Assembly (NCBI RefSeq): GCF_020447205.1
Contig: NZ_JAJAEL010000006.1
Coordinates: 384,660-448,659 of the forward strand
Length of the DNA: 64,000 bases
Direction of reading: 5' to 3'
Source of the DNA: Thalassolituus alkanivorans
Lineage (GTDB): Bacteria; Pseudomonadota; Gammaproteobacteria; Pseudomonadales; Oceanobacteraceae
Shown here piece by piece: positions 44,599-54,193 of this stretch. Every line of letters begins with the position of its first letter. Position 1 is the first letter of the stretch. Below the pieces are notes generated by a model. That model was given only the letters and a program-made list of their open reading frames with translations, ran no database searches and had not been told where the DNA came from. The translations under genes and the position numbers were made by a program.

Positions 44599-47500
44599 TC
44601 AGCCATCGGCGGTACTGCCAAAACCACCACCACCCGGGGTGTGGATGCAGAACAGATCACCGGCTTCCAGCTCGACACAGGCGCAGCCGGATAAGCGCTG
44701 CATCCGCCCCTGATGGCGCAGCACAAAGTTCACGCCAGGCTTGCCGTCACCGCCGCCCTGCAGGCCATGCGGCGCAACCTGACGGTGGCCACTGATGATA
44801 TTGGCGCGCATCGGCTGCAGAAAACGGATATGCCGCTCCACACCATGACCGCCAGCATACTGCCCCACGCCACCGGACTGTGGCCGCACGTGAAACCAGT
44901 CGAGCACCACCGGAAAACGCTGTTCCAGAATCTCGGGGTCTGTCAGGCGCGAATTGGTCATATGGCTGTGCACCGCGCTGGCGCCGTCACCCCGCGCACT
45001 GGCACCGATACCGCCGCACAGTGTTTCGTAATACTGCAGCTGCTGATTACCGAAGGTGAAATTATTATTGGTGCCCTGACAGCCTGCCATTAAGCCCAGC
45101 GCCCCCATCACCACATCCACCAGATACTGGGCCGTCTCAACATTGCCCGATACCACCGCCGCCGGATATTGCGGTGCAATAATGGAAGCCTGTGGCACCT
45201 TAACCGTTAACGCGCGGAAAAACCCGGCATTCAGCGGCATGGGTTTGGCGACCAGCGCGCGGAAGCTGTACAGCACCGCTGCCATCACCACCGAGGTCGG
45301 TGCATTAAAATTACCGGGATGTTGCTTCTGTTCTGCACGGTATTGCGTACCGGAAAAATCGACATGGGCATGACGCTGCTGCCGGTCAACCTCAATGCGC
45401 ACATTAAAGCGGGTGCCATCATCCATTTGCGCGCTGAATTCACCGGACGGTAAATCCGCCAGACACTCACGCAACGTCTGCTCGGCGTTATCCATCACAT
45501 GCTGCATATAGGCCGTCACCTGTGGCAAACCATAGGCCGCACATAAGCGCTGTAATTCCGCTGCACCTTTTTCGCAGGCGGCCAGCTGAGCCATTAAATC
45601 GGCAATATTCTGATCCGGATTACGCGCCGGATACGTAGCCGCCGCCAGAACCTTACGGATCTCCTGCTCTTTAAGCTGGCCATCGCGCATTAAAATCAGG
45701 TTATCGAGCAGCACACCTTCTTCGTCGATATGGGTACTTTCTGCTGGCATCGAGCCCGGTGTAATACCACCGATATCGGCATGATGGCCGCGCGCGGCGA
45801 CATAAAAATCGGCTTTATTACCCGCCGTAAATGGCCGGATAAAAACCGGCTTAACTACCGTCACATCGGGCAGATGAGTGCCGCCGTTATAAGGAGTATT
45901 CAGCACAAAGGCATCGTCAGGACGCATATCCGCATGCCCCTGCATCACCACTTTAATGCTTTCGCTCATTGAGCCTAAATGTACCGGAATATGCGGCGCA
46001 TTGGCGACCAGCTCACCATGGCCATCAAACAGCGCGCAGGAAAAATCCAGCCGCTCTTTAATGTTCACACTGCTGGCGGTTTTCTCCAGCACAAAGCCCA
46101 TCTGTTCGGCGACCGACATAAACAGATTATTGAATATTTCCAGCGTGACCGGATCGCGCTGAACCAGGTTACTGGCAGCCACCGGTAGTTCTTCACCCTG
46201 ATCACTCAGCAATAAAGCCCCGCTTTTTAACACTTCAAGCTGCCAGCCGGGTTCCACCACAATGGTGCTGTTGGCATCGGTTAATAACAGCGGGCCTGGT
46301 GCAATAAAACCCGCCGCCAGCTGCGTACGCGCCAGTACCGGAACACTGTGCCATTTCCCGCCCAGATATAATTGTGCATTTTCCTGTGCGGCTTGTTCGC
46401 CGCTGGCAAAAGGAATTGCCGGAGCGCTGTTTCCGGCGGCTACCAACTCCAGCTGTACCGCATCTAAGCGCAGGGATTTATGAGCGGCAATAAAACCAAA
46501 TAATTGCTGGTGTTGCTGTTCAAATTCGGCACGCATAGCTGCAGCGTCGGCAAAGCTGACCAACAACTGGGTATCGGACCCCTCATAACGCAGATAGGCA
46601 CGGCGCAATTCCTGAACGGGGTTTTCTTTGTCCGGTGTGAAATCCGCCTGCTGCATTAACGCCGCGAATTTTTCTTCTGCGCGGGTCAGCGCCGCAGCAT
46701 CGGTTAATGGTATTTCTACCGCGTCTTCGCCCAGCCAGCGCGGCTCAGCCAGACCGATACCAAAGGCCGATAACACCCCCGCCAGCGGATGCAGATACAC
46801 CTGTTTTATATTCAGCTCGGCCGCCACCAGACAGGCATGCTGGGCACCGGCACCACCAAACGCGTTGAGTACATAATCGCGGATATCATAACCACGCTGC
46901 ACCGATATTTTTTTCACCGCCGCGGCCATATTATTCACCGCAATACGCAGAAAACCTGCGGCTATTTCTTCCGGCGAATATTCCTGACCGCTGTCGTTGC
47001 GGATCTGTACTGCAAGCTCGCTGAATTTCTGCCGCACAATACCGGCATCCAGTGGCTGATTCTGTTCAGGACCAAACACATGGGGAAAATGCTGTGGCTG
47101 TAATTTACCCAGTAACACATTGCAGTCGGTGACGGTTAATGGCCCGCCATTACGGTAACAGGCAGGGCCGGGATAACTGCCGGCGGATTCCGGCCCGACC
47201 TGAAAGCGGCCATCAGAAAAATGCACCAGCGAACCGCCACCGGCGGCCACGGTGTGAATATTCATCATCGGTACGCGTAGTTTTACGCCGTTAACCTCGG
47301 TCAGGGTTTCACGCTCAAGATCGTTATTCAGCGTACCGTTAAAATGGCTGACATCGGTCGAGGTTCCGCCCATATCAAACCCGACAATGCGGTTAAAACC
47401 ATCGGCCTGAGCGGTGCGTACCATACCGACCACACCACCGGCCGGGCCGGATAAAATCGCATCTTTCCCCTGAAAATTCTGCGCCGCACATAAGCCACCA

Positions 47501-48267
47501 TTGGATTGCATAAACTGCAGTACCGTCGGCGGCAACGCCTGCTCGACCTGATTAACATAACGGCGTAATACCGGCGACAAATACGCATCAGCCACCGTGG
47601 TATCACCACGCGGCACCAGCTTAATTAACGGACTGACGCGGTGACTTAACGAAATCTGTTTAAAGCCAAGCTGGCGGGCAATATCACCGATACGAATTTC
47701 ATGCTGCGGATATTTATAGGCGTGCATCAGCACCACGGCGATGCTGTCGTAACCCAGTGAGCGCGCTTCAATTAACTGCACCAGCAGGGTTTCTTCATCC
47801 AGCGGATAATCCACCGTGCCGTCGGCCAGTATACGTTCAGGTACTTCGTACACCCGTTCGTATAACGGTTCTGGCTGCTCAATATGAATGGCAAAAATAT
47901 CCGGGCGGGTCTGATAACCGATGCGCAGCTGATCGCGCAGACCTTTACTGATACACAGTAAAGTGCGCGCACCTTTACGTTCCAGCAACGCATTGGTGGC
48001 CACCGTTGTGCCCATTTTTACACTGGCAATGGCGCTGTCGTATTGCGGATAACGGGCCTGCAGCTGACGGATGCCTTCAACCGCCGCATCGGCATAATGC
48101 TGCGGATTTTCCGACAGTAATTTATGGGTAATTAATTCACCGGCCGGTGTCAGCGCAACGATATCGGTAAAGGTACCGCCGCGGTCGACCCAGAACTGCC
48201 ATTGCCCGGAGTGCGCAGCATCCGCGGCCGAAGAATCCACAGAGGAAAAAGAAGAAACTGAAGACAT
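44599..48267 (-). CDS. 5-oxoprolinase (ATP-hydrolysing), fused A+B form
   Basis: Opens 5-oxo-L-proline to glutamate at the cost of ATP. At 1222 residues it is the full-length, eukaryote-like OPLAH form, in which a hydantoinase-A-like part (about 25-700; VDRGGTFTDIVA, MGTTVATNALLERKG, GFDMGGTSTDVS) is fused to a hydantoinase-B-like part (about 705-1215; RDPVTLEIFNNLFMSVAEQMG, NTPYNGGTHLPDVTVV, ending HTPGGGGFGS). GGTGGA precedes the ATG. It lies 53 bases after a small membrane-protein gene in the same direction, so some read-through from the iron operon is possible. A Ser-rich N terminus of about 20 residues is unusual. Confidence 0.94.
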   Translation of the reverse strand: MSSVSSFSSVDSSAADAAHSGQWQFWVDRGGTFTDIVALTPAGELITHKLLSENPQHYADAAVEGIRQLQARYPQYDSAIASVKMGTTVATNALLERKGARTLLCISKGLRDQLRIGYQTRPDIFAIHIEQPEPLYERVYEVPERILADGTVDYPLDEETLLVQLIEARSLGYDSIAVVLMHAYKYPQHEIRIGDIARQLGFKQISLSHRVSPLIKLVPRGDTTVADAYLSPVLRRYVNQVEQALPPTVLQFMQSNGGLCAAQNFQGKDAILSGPAGGVVGMVRTAQADGFNRIVGFDMGGTSTDVSHFNGTLNNDLERETLTEVNGVKLRVPMMNIHTVAAGGGSLVHFSDGRFQVGPESAGSYPGPACYRNGGPLTVTDCNVLLGKLQPQHFPHVFGPEQNQPLDAGIVRQKFSELAVQIRNDSGQEYSPEEIAAGFLRIAVNNMAAAVKKISVQRGYDIRDYVLNAFGGAGAQHACLVAAELNIKQVYLHPLAGVLSAFGIGLAEPRWLGEDAVEIPLTDAAALTRAEEKFAALMQQADFTPDKENPVQELRRAYLRYEGSDTQLLVSFADAAAMRAEFEQQHQQLFGFIAAHKSLRLDAVQLELVAAGNSAPAIPFASGEQAAQENAQLYLGGKWHSVPVLARTQLAAGFIAPGPLLLTDANSTIVVEPGWQLEVLKSGALLLSDQGEELPVAASNLVQRDPVTLEIFNNLFMSVAEQMGFVLEKTASSVNIKERLDFSCALFDGHGELVANAPHIPVHLGSMSESIKVVMQGHADMRPDDAFVLNTPYNGGTHLPDVTVVKPVFIRPFTAGNKADFYVAARGHHADIGGITPGSMPAESTHIDEEGVLLDNLILMRDGQLKEQEIRKVLAAATYPARNPDQNIADLMAQLAACEKGAAELQRLCAAYGLPQVTAYMQHVMDNAEQTLRECLADLPSGEFSAQMDDGTRFNVRIEVDRQQRHAHVDFSGTQYRAEQKQHPGNFNAPTSVVMAAVLYSFRALVAKPMPLNAGFFRALTVKVPQASIIAPQYPAAVVSGNVETAQYLVDVVMGALGLMAGCQGTNNNFTFGNQQLQYYETLCGGIGASARGDGASAVHSHMTNSRLTDPEILEQRFPVVLDWFHVRPQSGGVGQYAGGHGVERHIRFLQPMRANIISGHRQVAPHGLQGGGDGKPGVNFVLRHQGRMQRLSGCACVELEAGDLFCIHTPGGGGFGSTADG

Positions 48268-48320
48268 GATTCCACCCGTAATTTACTGCCAGCGATCATA
48301 CCAGCAAACAGCGGGATTCT

Positions 48321-48584
48321 TCAGAAACTGAACAGCGCTGCCGCCACCGGAATCAGCAACAGCAACAATGCCCGCCCTAACCAGCGGCGGGCACTGAGCA
48401 ACAACAGGCGTAGTGCTTTTTCCTGCCCCAGACGCCGTTTTTGTGCTTTCTCTCCGGCCGCAGGCGGTTGCCGCAACAACTGGCGTAATTGCCAGAACAG
48501 CACCACCGACCAGCTGCCATACAGCACAAACAGGCAGCCCCCCAACAGCATCAGCGCCAGAATCAACAACGGCAGTAAACTCAT
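48321..48584 (-). CDS. Small membrane protein in the PepSY operon
   Basis: An 87-residue protein (MSLLPLLILALMLLGGCLFVLYG...) with one N-terminal membrane helix, an amphipathic, basic middle (LRQPPAAGEKAQKRRLG) and a C-terminal hydrophobic helix. Its ATG overlaps the PepSY stop by 4 bases (ATGA), which is the best evidence that it is real. Short membrane proteins often accompany PepSY proteins in iron-uptake operons; I do not recognise the family. An overlapping frame (48283-48615) is rejected. Confidence 0.7.
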   Translation of the reverse strand: MSLLPLLILALMLLGGCLFVLYGSWSVVLFWQLRQLLRQPPAAGEKAQKRRLGQEKALRLLLLSARRWLGRALLLLLIPVAAALFSF

Positions 48585-49711
48585 GAGCGCCGCCTCTGCC
48601 ACAGTACAATGCCACCCACCAGCAACAGTCCGCCCGTCAGTAACAATGCCAGCGCCCACAGCAGCACACCGGGCAGGCCGAACACAAAACCGGTGTGCAG
48701 ACCGTATTGCAGAAAACGCAGACTGGTCAGCGCCTGTTCTCCGGCGCTTTGTGATACCTGCGGCTCTGACGAGGGCACCGGCCAGATATCCACCTGCTGC
48801 AACAGGCTCAGATCGGCCGGGTGCAAAAAGAGATAATGTTGCGGCACCAGACTGAGGCCATCGCGGGCAACCATACGCAGCTGATAGTTAAAGGCCGGAG
48901 GCCGTGGCGTCACAATACCGGTCAGCTGATAGCCCGGCAGCAGAGCTTCTGCCCGGCTCTTTAAGGCCAGCAGATCGGGCACTGCTGCGACAGCATCCGC
49001 CGTAATGCCGGTTGCCACCGGCCCCGCCATCACCGTTTTCAGCGCCGGCTGATCGAGTTGCCCGGCGCTGAGCAGGCTGTACAGCGGCGCGCGCCAGGGC
49101 CAGCAGATACCGGTAATCACCATCACGATCAGCAGCGGCGTGATGTACAGACCGCTCAGCGCATGCCAGCGGCGCAGGCCATCGGCTTTGCCACTCAGTA
49201 AACGCTGCGGCAGAAAATGCTCGCGGCTGAGCTGAATCCGGTCGCCACGCACCAGCCAGAGTAACAGGCCTAGCAGACAACTGAGCGCCAGCAACACACT
49301 GCTGATCGCCACCAGCTGACGTCCGCCCTCACCCAGTAACAGCGTGCGGTGCAGTGACAGTACCCAGTTGAAAAACCCGTCACTCAGGGGGCTGGCGCTG
49401 CCATCGGCGGCCAGTTCATACGAGCGGAAGCCGTCGGCGCAACGCAGATACAGACGCGGCTGAGCAATCAGAGGTGAAGAAAGCCCCAGATAACTGACCG
49501 CACAACCGTAATGCTCAGCCTGCAACGCTTCCATGCGTTGCTGCAGCCTTTGTGTCGCTGCCGGAGGCAGAGGCTCCGGCGCACGTAACCCCGTTTGTAA
49601 TACCGGCTCCAGCAACAGCAGCAGTCCGCTGAGCAGAATAATCAGCAGCGGCAGGGCCAGCACCAGGCTGACCCACAGATGCAGGCGGCGGAACCAGTAA
49701 TAAGCGGTCAT
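48581..49711 (-). CDS. PepSY-associated membrane protein (putative ferric-siderophore reductase type)
   Basis: A 376-residue inner-membrane protein with four main hydrophobic helices: residues about 13-35 (LWVSLVLALPLLIILLSG), 133-155, 190-212 and 345-370. The PepSY-TM signature is visible as FRRLHLWVSL, LSLHRTLLLGEGGR and RRWHALSGLYITPLLI; histidines in these helices are haem/metal ligands in related reductases. Located 14 bases after the TonB receptor stop, so it is cotranscribed and probably helps to release iron from the imported chelate. Confidence 0.88.
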   Translation of the reverse strand: MTAYYWFRRLHLWVSLVLALPLLIILLSGLLLLLEPVLQTGLRAPEPLPPAATQRLQQRMEALQAEHYGCAVSYLGLSSPLIAQPRLYLRCADGFRSYELAADGSASPLSDGFFNWVLSLHRTLLLGEGGRQLVAISSVLLALSCLLGLLLWLVRGDRIQLSREHFLPQRLLSGKADGLRRWHALSGLYITPLLIVMVITGICWPWRAPLYSLLSAGQLDQPALKTVMAGPVATGITADAVAAVPDLLALKSRAEALLPGYQLTGIVTPRPPAFNYQLRMVARDGLSLVPQHYLFLHPADLSLLQQVDIWPVPSSEPQVSQSAGEQALTSLRFLQYGLHTGFVFGLPGVLLWALALLLTGGLLLVGGIVLWQRRRS

Positions 49712-49725
49712 TCAGAGACTCGTTG

Positions 49726-51894
49726 TCAGAAGCTGTGCTCGTACGCCAGCATCAGACTGCGGCCACGACCTTTGTAATAGCGCGCAGTATTACCGAGATC
49801 GGAGGTCTGTGCGTAGTAATCAAAGTAATCGCGGTTCAGCAGGTTACCGAGCGACAGGCTGGTAGTGCTGTTGTTGCCACGGTAGCTGACGCTCATATCC
49901 ACCAGCGCATAGCCAGCAAAGGACTCGGCATTGGCGTTGGCCTGACCGTGGAAGCTGCGGTCAAAGTAGTAAGTGCTGGCCAGACGCGCACTGGTGCGGC
50001 CATTCAGCTCGTAGCGGGCATAGGCCGAGAGTTTATCCGGGCTGATATTAGCCGCACCCAGGTCGCTGTCGAGACTGCCGTTCTTATCGGAGTCGACGCG
50101 GCCAAACAGCTTCGAGTAGTAACCACCGATTTCCAGATCGTAACTAAACATATAGGCGGTCTGCAGTTCGTAACCGTGGGTGCGGGTTTTCTCGCGGATC
50201 ACTTCGTAGCTGCCATCGCCATTGGTGTCGGCCAGGCGTGAACCAAAGGCCGAGGTCGAACGGAAGTAACTGGCTTTCAGACTCAGCGCTTCGCCCTGAT
50301 AGTTGAAACCGGTTTCGTAGTTATCGGTGATGATCGGCTTGATACGCACCAGATTATCCACATCCTGACCGTCGGTGTTGATGCCGCGCAGCACCAGACC
50401 CACATCCGGCATATTGAAGCCTTCGCTGTAGGAGATATAGGCGTTCAGGCCATCACTGATGCGGTAGGTAAAGCCGAGGTTGGTCAGCAGTTCGGAGAAT
50501 TCATCATCACCACCGGCCACATCACGCGAGCCGTAGTTATACAGCGTGGTGAAATCATCCACCTGCAGTTTGGCGGTCTCGTAACGCGCACCACTGGTCA
50601 GTTGCAGGCGATCGGTCAGGGCGTAATCGAGCTGGGCAAAAGGCGCGTAGTTGTCGAACTTCATTTCCGGCACCCAGGTACGGCCGGTCATCGCCAGTGT
50701 CTGTTTCGATTCATCACGCACCCAGTCAAAGCCCAGCACCCAGTCGAGTTCATTCAGCAGGAAATCGTCACGGTTCCAGCTCAGGCGCACACCACTGCGC
50801 TGCACTTCAATCTGCGACTGATCGTAGATGCTCTGCGTCAGCGCACCAGTGCCATCGTACTGGCTGCCATAAGCCGGGTCCTGAAAGGTTTTGGTCTGGG
50901 TTGCGCCGTACAGCGAGGTACGGTCGAGGTAATAAAACTTACCGCTGAAGTTACCACCGGCCAGATCACGGTCGCTGTAGCTCAGCGCGGCGGCGGTGGC
51001 TTTATTGCGGTTCGGGTCGCCCACCTGCTTGCCTTTTTCGGTGGTGGCGGCAATGCCCTGATCGCGGTCGCCCGGTACGTTGCGGTAATCACCGCTGTTT
51101 TCCAGATCGTAACGGTTGAGCATCAGCTCCACCCGGCGGGTAGCCGACAGATCCATACCCAGTTTCAGCAGCAGATCAAGGGATTCAGAATCCATCAGAT
51201 CGCCGTGGGTTTCGTTCACGGCAATTTTGTCGCCGTTGGCATCGTAGTACAGCCCGCTGTTCTGATACTGCGCCGAGGCCAGCACATCGTAAGCGCCCTG
51301 CTTGCGCTGCAGCGAGCCACCCAGGCGGTATTCAAAACCGTCACCGTCAAAATCGTTGCTGCTGGTCAGCGCGGTATTCAGACGGATTTCGTTATCGCCG
51401 TCGGCAGCGCTGCGGGTAATAAAGTTGATGATGCCGCCGGTTGCGCCCAGCCCCATGGAAGCGTTGGCACCGTGTACCACTTCAATCCGTTCAATCAGCG
51501 ACGGGTCGATGGTGAAGCCGTCACGCGAGCCATCGCGCAGCGGGTTGGTCTGCGGAATACCATCCACCAGAATCAGCGGCGAACGGCCACGGAAACTCTC
51601 AGAAGAGCCGGTCATTTTCTGGCGCGACGGCGCAAAGCTTGGCAGCAGACGGCTCAGTGCGCTGGTCAGATCGCCGCTGGCACCGAGAGTGGCCTGCAGG
51701 GTTTCACGCTCGATGACCGTCACCATATGCGGGATGGTAGCAACATCACGCTCACCACGAACGGCGGAGATCGTAACCCGGTCCAGCGTTACTTTTTCCG
51801 CTGGCGCAGAAGCGTCAGCCGGAAGCTGTGTGTCTGCGGCATAAGCCACCGGAGCCAGCAGTGCTGGAATCATCGCAAAAACAGCAGTTTTCAT
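49726..51894 (-). CDS. TonB-dependent iron receptor
   Basis: Outer-membrane receptor of 722 residues. The start at 51894 (MKTAVFAMIPALLAPVAYAA) has AGGA 7 bases upstream; ATGs at 51900 and 51927 are alternatives. Plug blocks: RVTISAVRGERDVATIP, SRLLPSFAPSRQ, SFRGRSPLILVDGIPQTNPLRDGSRDGFTIDPSLIERIEVVHGANASMGLGATGGIINFITR. The barrel ends in SLMLAYEHSF with terminal Phe. A good Fur box overlaps the promoter region, and PepSY and a small membrane protein follow. Ligand unknown; the DGSRDG plug occurs in several catecholate/hydroxamate receptors. Confidence 0.92.
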   Translation of the reverse strand: MKTAVFAMIPALLAPVAYAADTQLPADASAPAEKVTLDRVTISAVRGERDVATIPHMVTVIERETLQATLGASGDLTSALSRLLPSFAPSRQKMTGSSESFRGRSPLILVDGIPQTNPLRDGSRDGFTIDPSLIERIEVVHGANASMGLGATGGIINFITRSAADGDNEIRLNTALTSSNDFDGDGFEYRLGGSLQRKQGAYDVLASAQYQNSGLYYDANGDKIAVNETHGDLMDSESLDLLLKLGMDLSATRRVELMLNRYDLENSGDYRNVPGDRDQGIAATTEKGKQVGDPNRNKATAAALSYSDRDLAGGNFSGKFYYLDRTSLYGATQTKTFQDPAYGSQYDGTGALTQSIYDQSQIEVQRSGVRLSWNRDDFLLNELDWVLGFDWVRDESKQTLAMTGRTWVPEMKFDNYAPFAQLDYALTDRLQLTSGARYETAKLQVDDFTTLYNYGSRDVAGGDDEFSELLTNLGFTYRISDGLNAYISYSEGFNMPDVGLVLRGINTDGQDVDNLVRIKPIITDNYETGFNYQGEALSLKASYFRSTSAFGSRLADTNGDGSYEVIREKTRTHGYELQTAYMFSYDLEIGGYYSKLFGRVDSDKNGSLDSDLGAANISPDKLSAYARYELNGRTSARLASTYYFDRSFHGQANANAESFAGYALVDMSVSYRGNNSTTSLSLGNLLNRDYFDYYAQTSDLGNTARYYKGRGRSLMLAYEHSF

Positions 51895-51956
51895 GGGCAT
51901 GTCCTGATACGGATTGGTAATTAGCAATACGAAAGGACGCGAATGCTACTGAGTCT

Positions 51957-51975
51957 GAGAATGATTATCAACAAA
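51957..51975 (-). promoter_or_regulatory. Fur box before the TonB receptor operon
   Basis: GAGAATGAT T ATCAACAAA (51957-51975) matches the Fur consensus GATAATGAT A ATCATTATC at 13 of 19 positions, with the first half nearly perfect. It lies 62 bases before the chosen start. Predicts iron repression. Confidence 0.65.
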
Positions 51976-52017
51976 TAATAAGAAGAATTCCTGAACTTAC
52001 GTGGACGATGTTGGTCG

Positions 52018-53532
52018 TCAGAGTTCCGCTTCGAGCGGCAGAACGCCCAGCAGCCAGGATTGCAGGCGCCGCCACAGGCTGGCCCGGGGTTCGCTGTTAT
52101 AGCTCTGCACAGAGCCATCGCCGTACAGCTCCTGCCAGCGGACTTCTCCCTGATGTAGCTGCAGGTGATAACTTTCGAATGGCAGGTTTTGCTGCAGATC
52201 CCGGCTGGCTTCCTGACCCAGTTGCGCCTGCTCAAACAGCACACCCATTTCGGTATTCTCGCGAATGGAACGCGGATCAAGATTCATTGAGCCAACGTAA
52301 AAGTAGCGCTGATCGATCACCAGCATTTTGGCGTGCAGACTGGCGGAAGAAGAGCCGGTCCAGCGGCGGTTCTCACGCCCGGAGCTGGCATCCGGGCGCA
52401 GCTCATACAGTTCAACTCCGGCACGCAACAAGGCCGTGCGGTAATGTTTATAAGCCGAATGCACCGCGGGCACATCCGTGCTGGCCAGCGAATTGGTCAG
52501 CACCCGCACCTTAACACCACGCGCGACCAGTGCCGCCAGAAAGGCAACCCCCTCATCGCCCGGTACAAAATAGGGCGAAACCAGCAGCACTTCCTGCTGC
52601 GCATTTTCCAGCAGAGTGAGCAGATTTCCCAACAACGGCGACTGGTAACGGCGGCTGCGGATTTTATCCGGTGCGTCAGCCACTACGTACGCCTTTCCCC
52701 AGAACAGCCGCGGTTCATAGTGCGCCGCCAGGTTCTGGGCCCGTGCCTGTAAAGCCTGCACATAAGGGTGCTGCTGATTACTCTGCAGCCAGCTCTGCAG
52801 TTTCTGGCTCAGTCCGTTCAGCGGTTGCTGGTCATGCGGATCAGCATCCTGCAACACGTGCTCCACCGGCACCGCCAGCTCGCTGTTCCAGTAGCGGTCA
52901 AACTCGGTTGAGGCGTCATCGACCACCGCCCCCAGTGTCAGTACATCCAGATCACCGAACACCACCGCATTACGCGCGGCATCAAAGTACTCATCACCGA
53001 TATTGCGCCCGCCGGTAATCGCCAGAGTGTTATCGGCAATCATGGTTTTGTTATGCATGCGCCGGGTCGACACCCCATAACGGGTCAGAAACTGCATATC
53101 GCGCGGATAGTCGCGCAGAAACGGATTAAACAGGCGGATATCAATATTGGGATGACGGTTCAGCAGCCGCAGCTCGTTATCGGCGCCGCGGGTTGCCATA
53201 TCGTCCAGCAGCAGCCGCACGCGTACGCCGCGCTCGGCGGCCTGCAGCAAGGCCCAGGTAAAAACCTTGCCGGTCAGATCCTGATGGTAGAGATAATATT
53301 GCAGGTCGAGACGGTCATGAGCATTGGCCGCCAGCAACAGGCGGGCAAGAAAAGCATCGGTTCCGGAGGCCAGCAACACCAGCCCGGCCTGACCGGGATG
53401 TTGCTGTAACAGAGGCTCCGCCCAATCCGTCAGCGGACTGTGCGGCGGAGCCTGAGTATGAACTTCAGAGGTGGGATGCGGATAGTCCGGCAGACGGGCA
53501 CAGCCGGCAAACAACACCGCCAGCAGATACAT
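52018..53532 (-). CDS. Phospholipase D family lipoprotein (cardiolipin-synthase-like)
   Basis: A 504-residue protein with two HKD motifs, HNKTMIADN and HAKMLVIDQ, each followed by the GGRNIGDEY / GSMNLDPRS block, so it is a PLD-superfamily phosphodiesterase or transferase related to cardiolipin synthase C. The start at 53532 gives a lipoprotein signal MYLLAVLFAGC (Cys11); upstream codons of the open frame overlap the cytochrome gene. Outer-membrane or periplasmic location is therefore likely. It begins 29 bases after the cytochrome stop in the same direction. Confidence 0.88.
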   Translation of the reverse strand: MYLLAVLFAGCARLPDYPHPTSEVHTQAPPHSPLTDWAEPLLQQHPGQAGLVLLASGTDAFLARLLLAANAHDRLDLQYYLYHQDLTGKVFTWALLQAAERGVRVRLLLDDMATRGADNELRLLNRHPNIDIRLFNPFLRDYPRDMQFLTRYGVSTRRMHNKTMIADNTLAITGGRNIGDEYFDAARNAVVFGDLDVLTLGAVVDDASTEFDRYWNSELAVPVEHVLQDADPHDQQPLNGLSQKLQSWLQSNQQHPYVQALQARAQNLAAHYEPRLFWGKAYVVADAPDKIRSRRYQSPLLGNLLTLLENAQQEVLLVSPYFVPGDEGVAFLAALVARGVKVRVLTNSLASTDVPAVHSAYKHYRTALLRAGVELYELRPDASSGRENRRWTGSSSASLHAKMLVIDQRYFYVGSMNLDPRSIRENTEMGVLFEQAQLGQEASRDLQQNLPFESYHLQLHQGEVRWQELYGDGSVQSYNSEPRASLWRRLQSWLLGVLPLEAEL

Positions 53533-53560
53533 ACAGCACGGCAGTATCTGCCCTGCGCAT

Positions 53561-54193
53561 TTATGGCATATGGGCAATATAGGCGGCCACATCACGCAGC
53601 TGCTGCTCATCCATATTCTGCACCACGCCGATCATCGGTGAGTTTTTACGCTCCGGATCGTTATGCAGGAAACGCATCAGGGTTTTGGTCAGATATTCAT
53701 ATGGCTGACCGGCGATACGCGGGTACAGGCTGCTGCCATGGCCGGCGTTGCCATGGCAGACAAAACAGGTGGTTTTATAAATCTGTTCGCCTTTTGCACT
53801 TGTGGGTACGGGTTGTTCGCGGCTAACCACCGGCTTGTGAGCAAAATAAAGCGCGATATTAATGCGGTCTTCTTTACTCAGCGTGGTGGCCAGTTTGCTC
53901 ATCACATAATCTTTGCGCACACCATCGGCAAAATGCTCAAACTGGGTAAAAAGATAAGCGGCATTCTGACTGGCCAGATTCGGGATATAGTCGCGCTTGC
54001 TGTTGCCATCATCACCATGACAGCGGAAGCACAACTGCGCACGCTCAACACCATCTTCAATAGCGGCCTGTAACAGCGGTGTATTTTTTTCGATGATGGC
54101 CATTTCCTGCAGCATGGACTCCACACTTTCGGCCTGCACCTGGCTGCCCAGTAAGAGAAGCAATCCTGCCAACGTACTGCTTAATCTGTTCAT
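53561..54193 (-). CDS. Dihaem cytochrome c4-like protein
   Basis: A 210-residue periplasmic electron carrier with a signal peptide (ends near VQA) and two c-type haem sites, CFRCH (55-59) and CFVCH (143-147), each in its own domain with a distal Met region (DYVMSK, NSPMIGV). The tandem cytochrome-c layout matches c4. It may pass electrons to a terminal oxidase. Starts MNRLSSTLAG; divergent from leuS over 328 bases. Confidence 0.9.
   Translation of the reverse strand: MNRLSSTLAGLLLLLGSQVQAESVESMLQEMAIIEKNTPLLQAAIEDGVERAQLCFRCHGDDGNSKRDYIPNLASQNAAYLFTQFEHFADGVRKDYVMSKLATTLSKEDRINIALYFAHKPVVSREQPVPTSAKGEQIYKTTCFVCHGNAGHGSSLYPRIAGQPYEYLTKTLMRFLHNDPERKNSPMIGVVQNMDEQQLRDVAAYIAHMP

Noticed and set aside
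48283..48615. 110-residue frame overlapping the small membrane gene
   Set aside because: The alternative frame (48321-48584) has an ATGA overlap with PepSY and a regular two-helix pattern; this one has neither.
50602..51924. 440-residue open frame on the + strand
   Set aside because: It lies wholly antisense to the TonB receptor at 49726-51894, which has strong plug and barrel motifs; the + frame has no ribosome site or domain and is a shadow.
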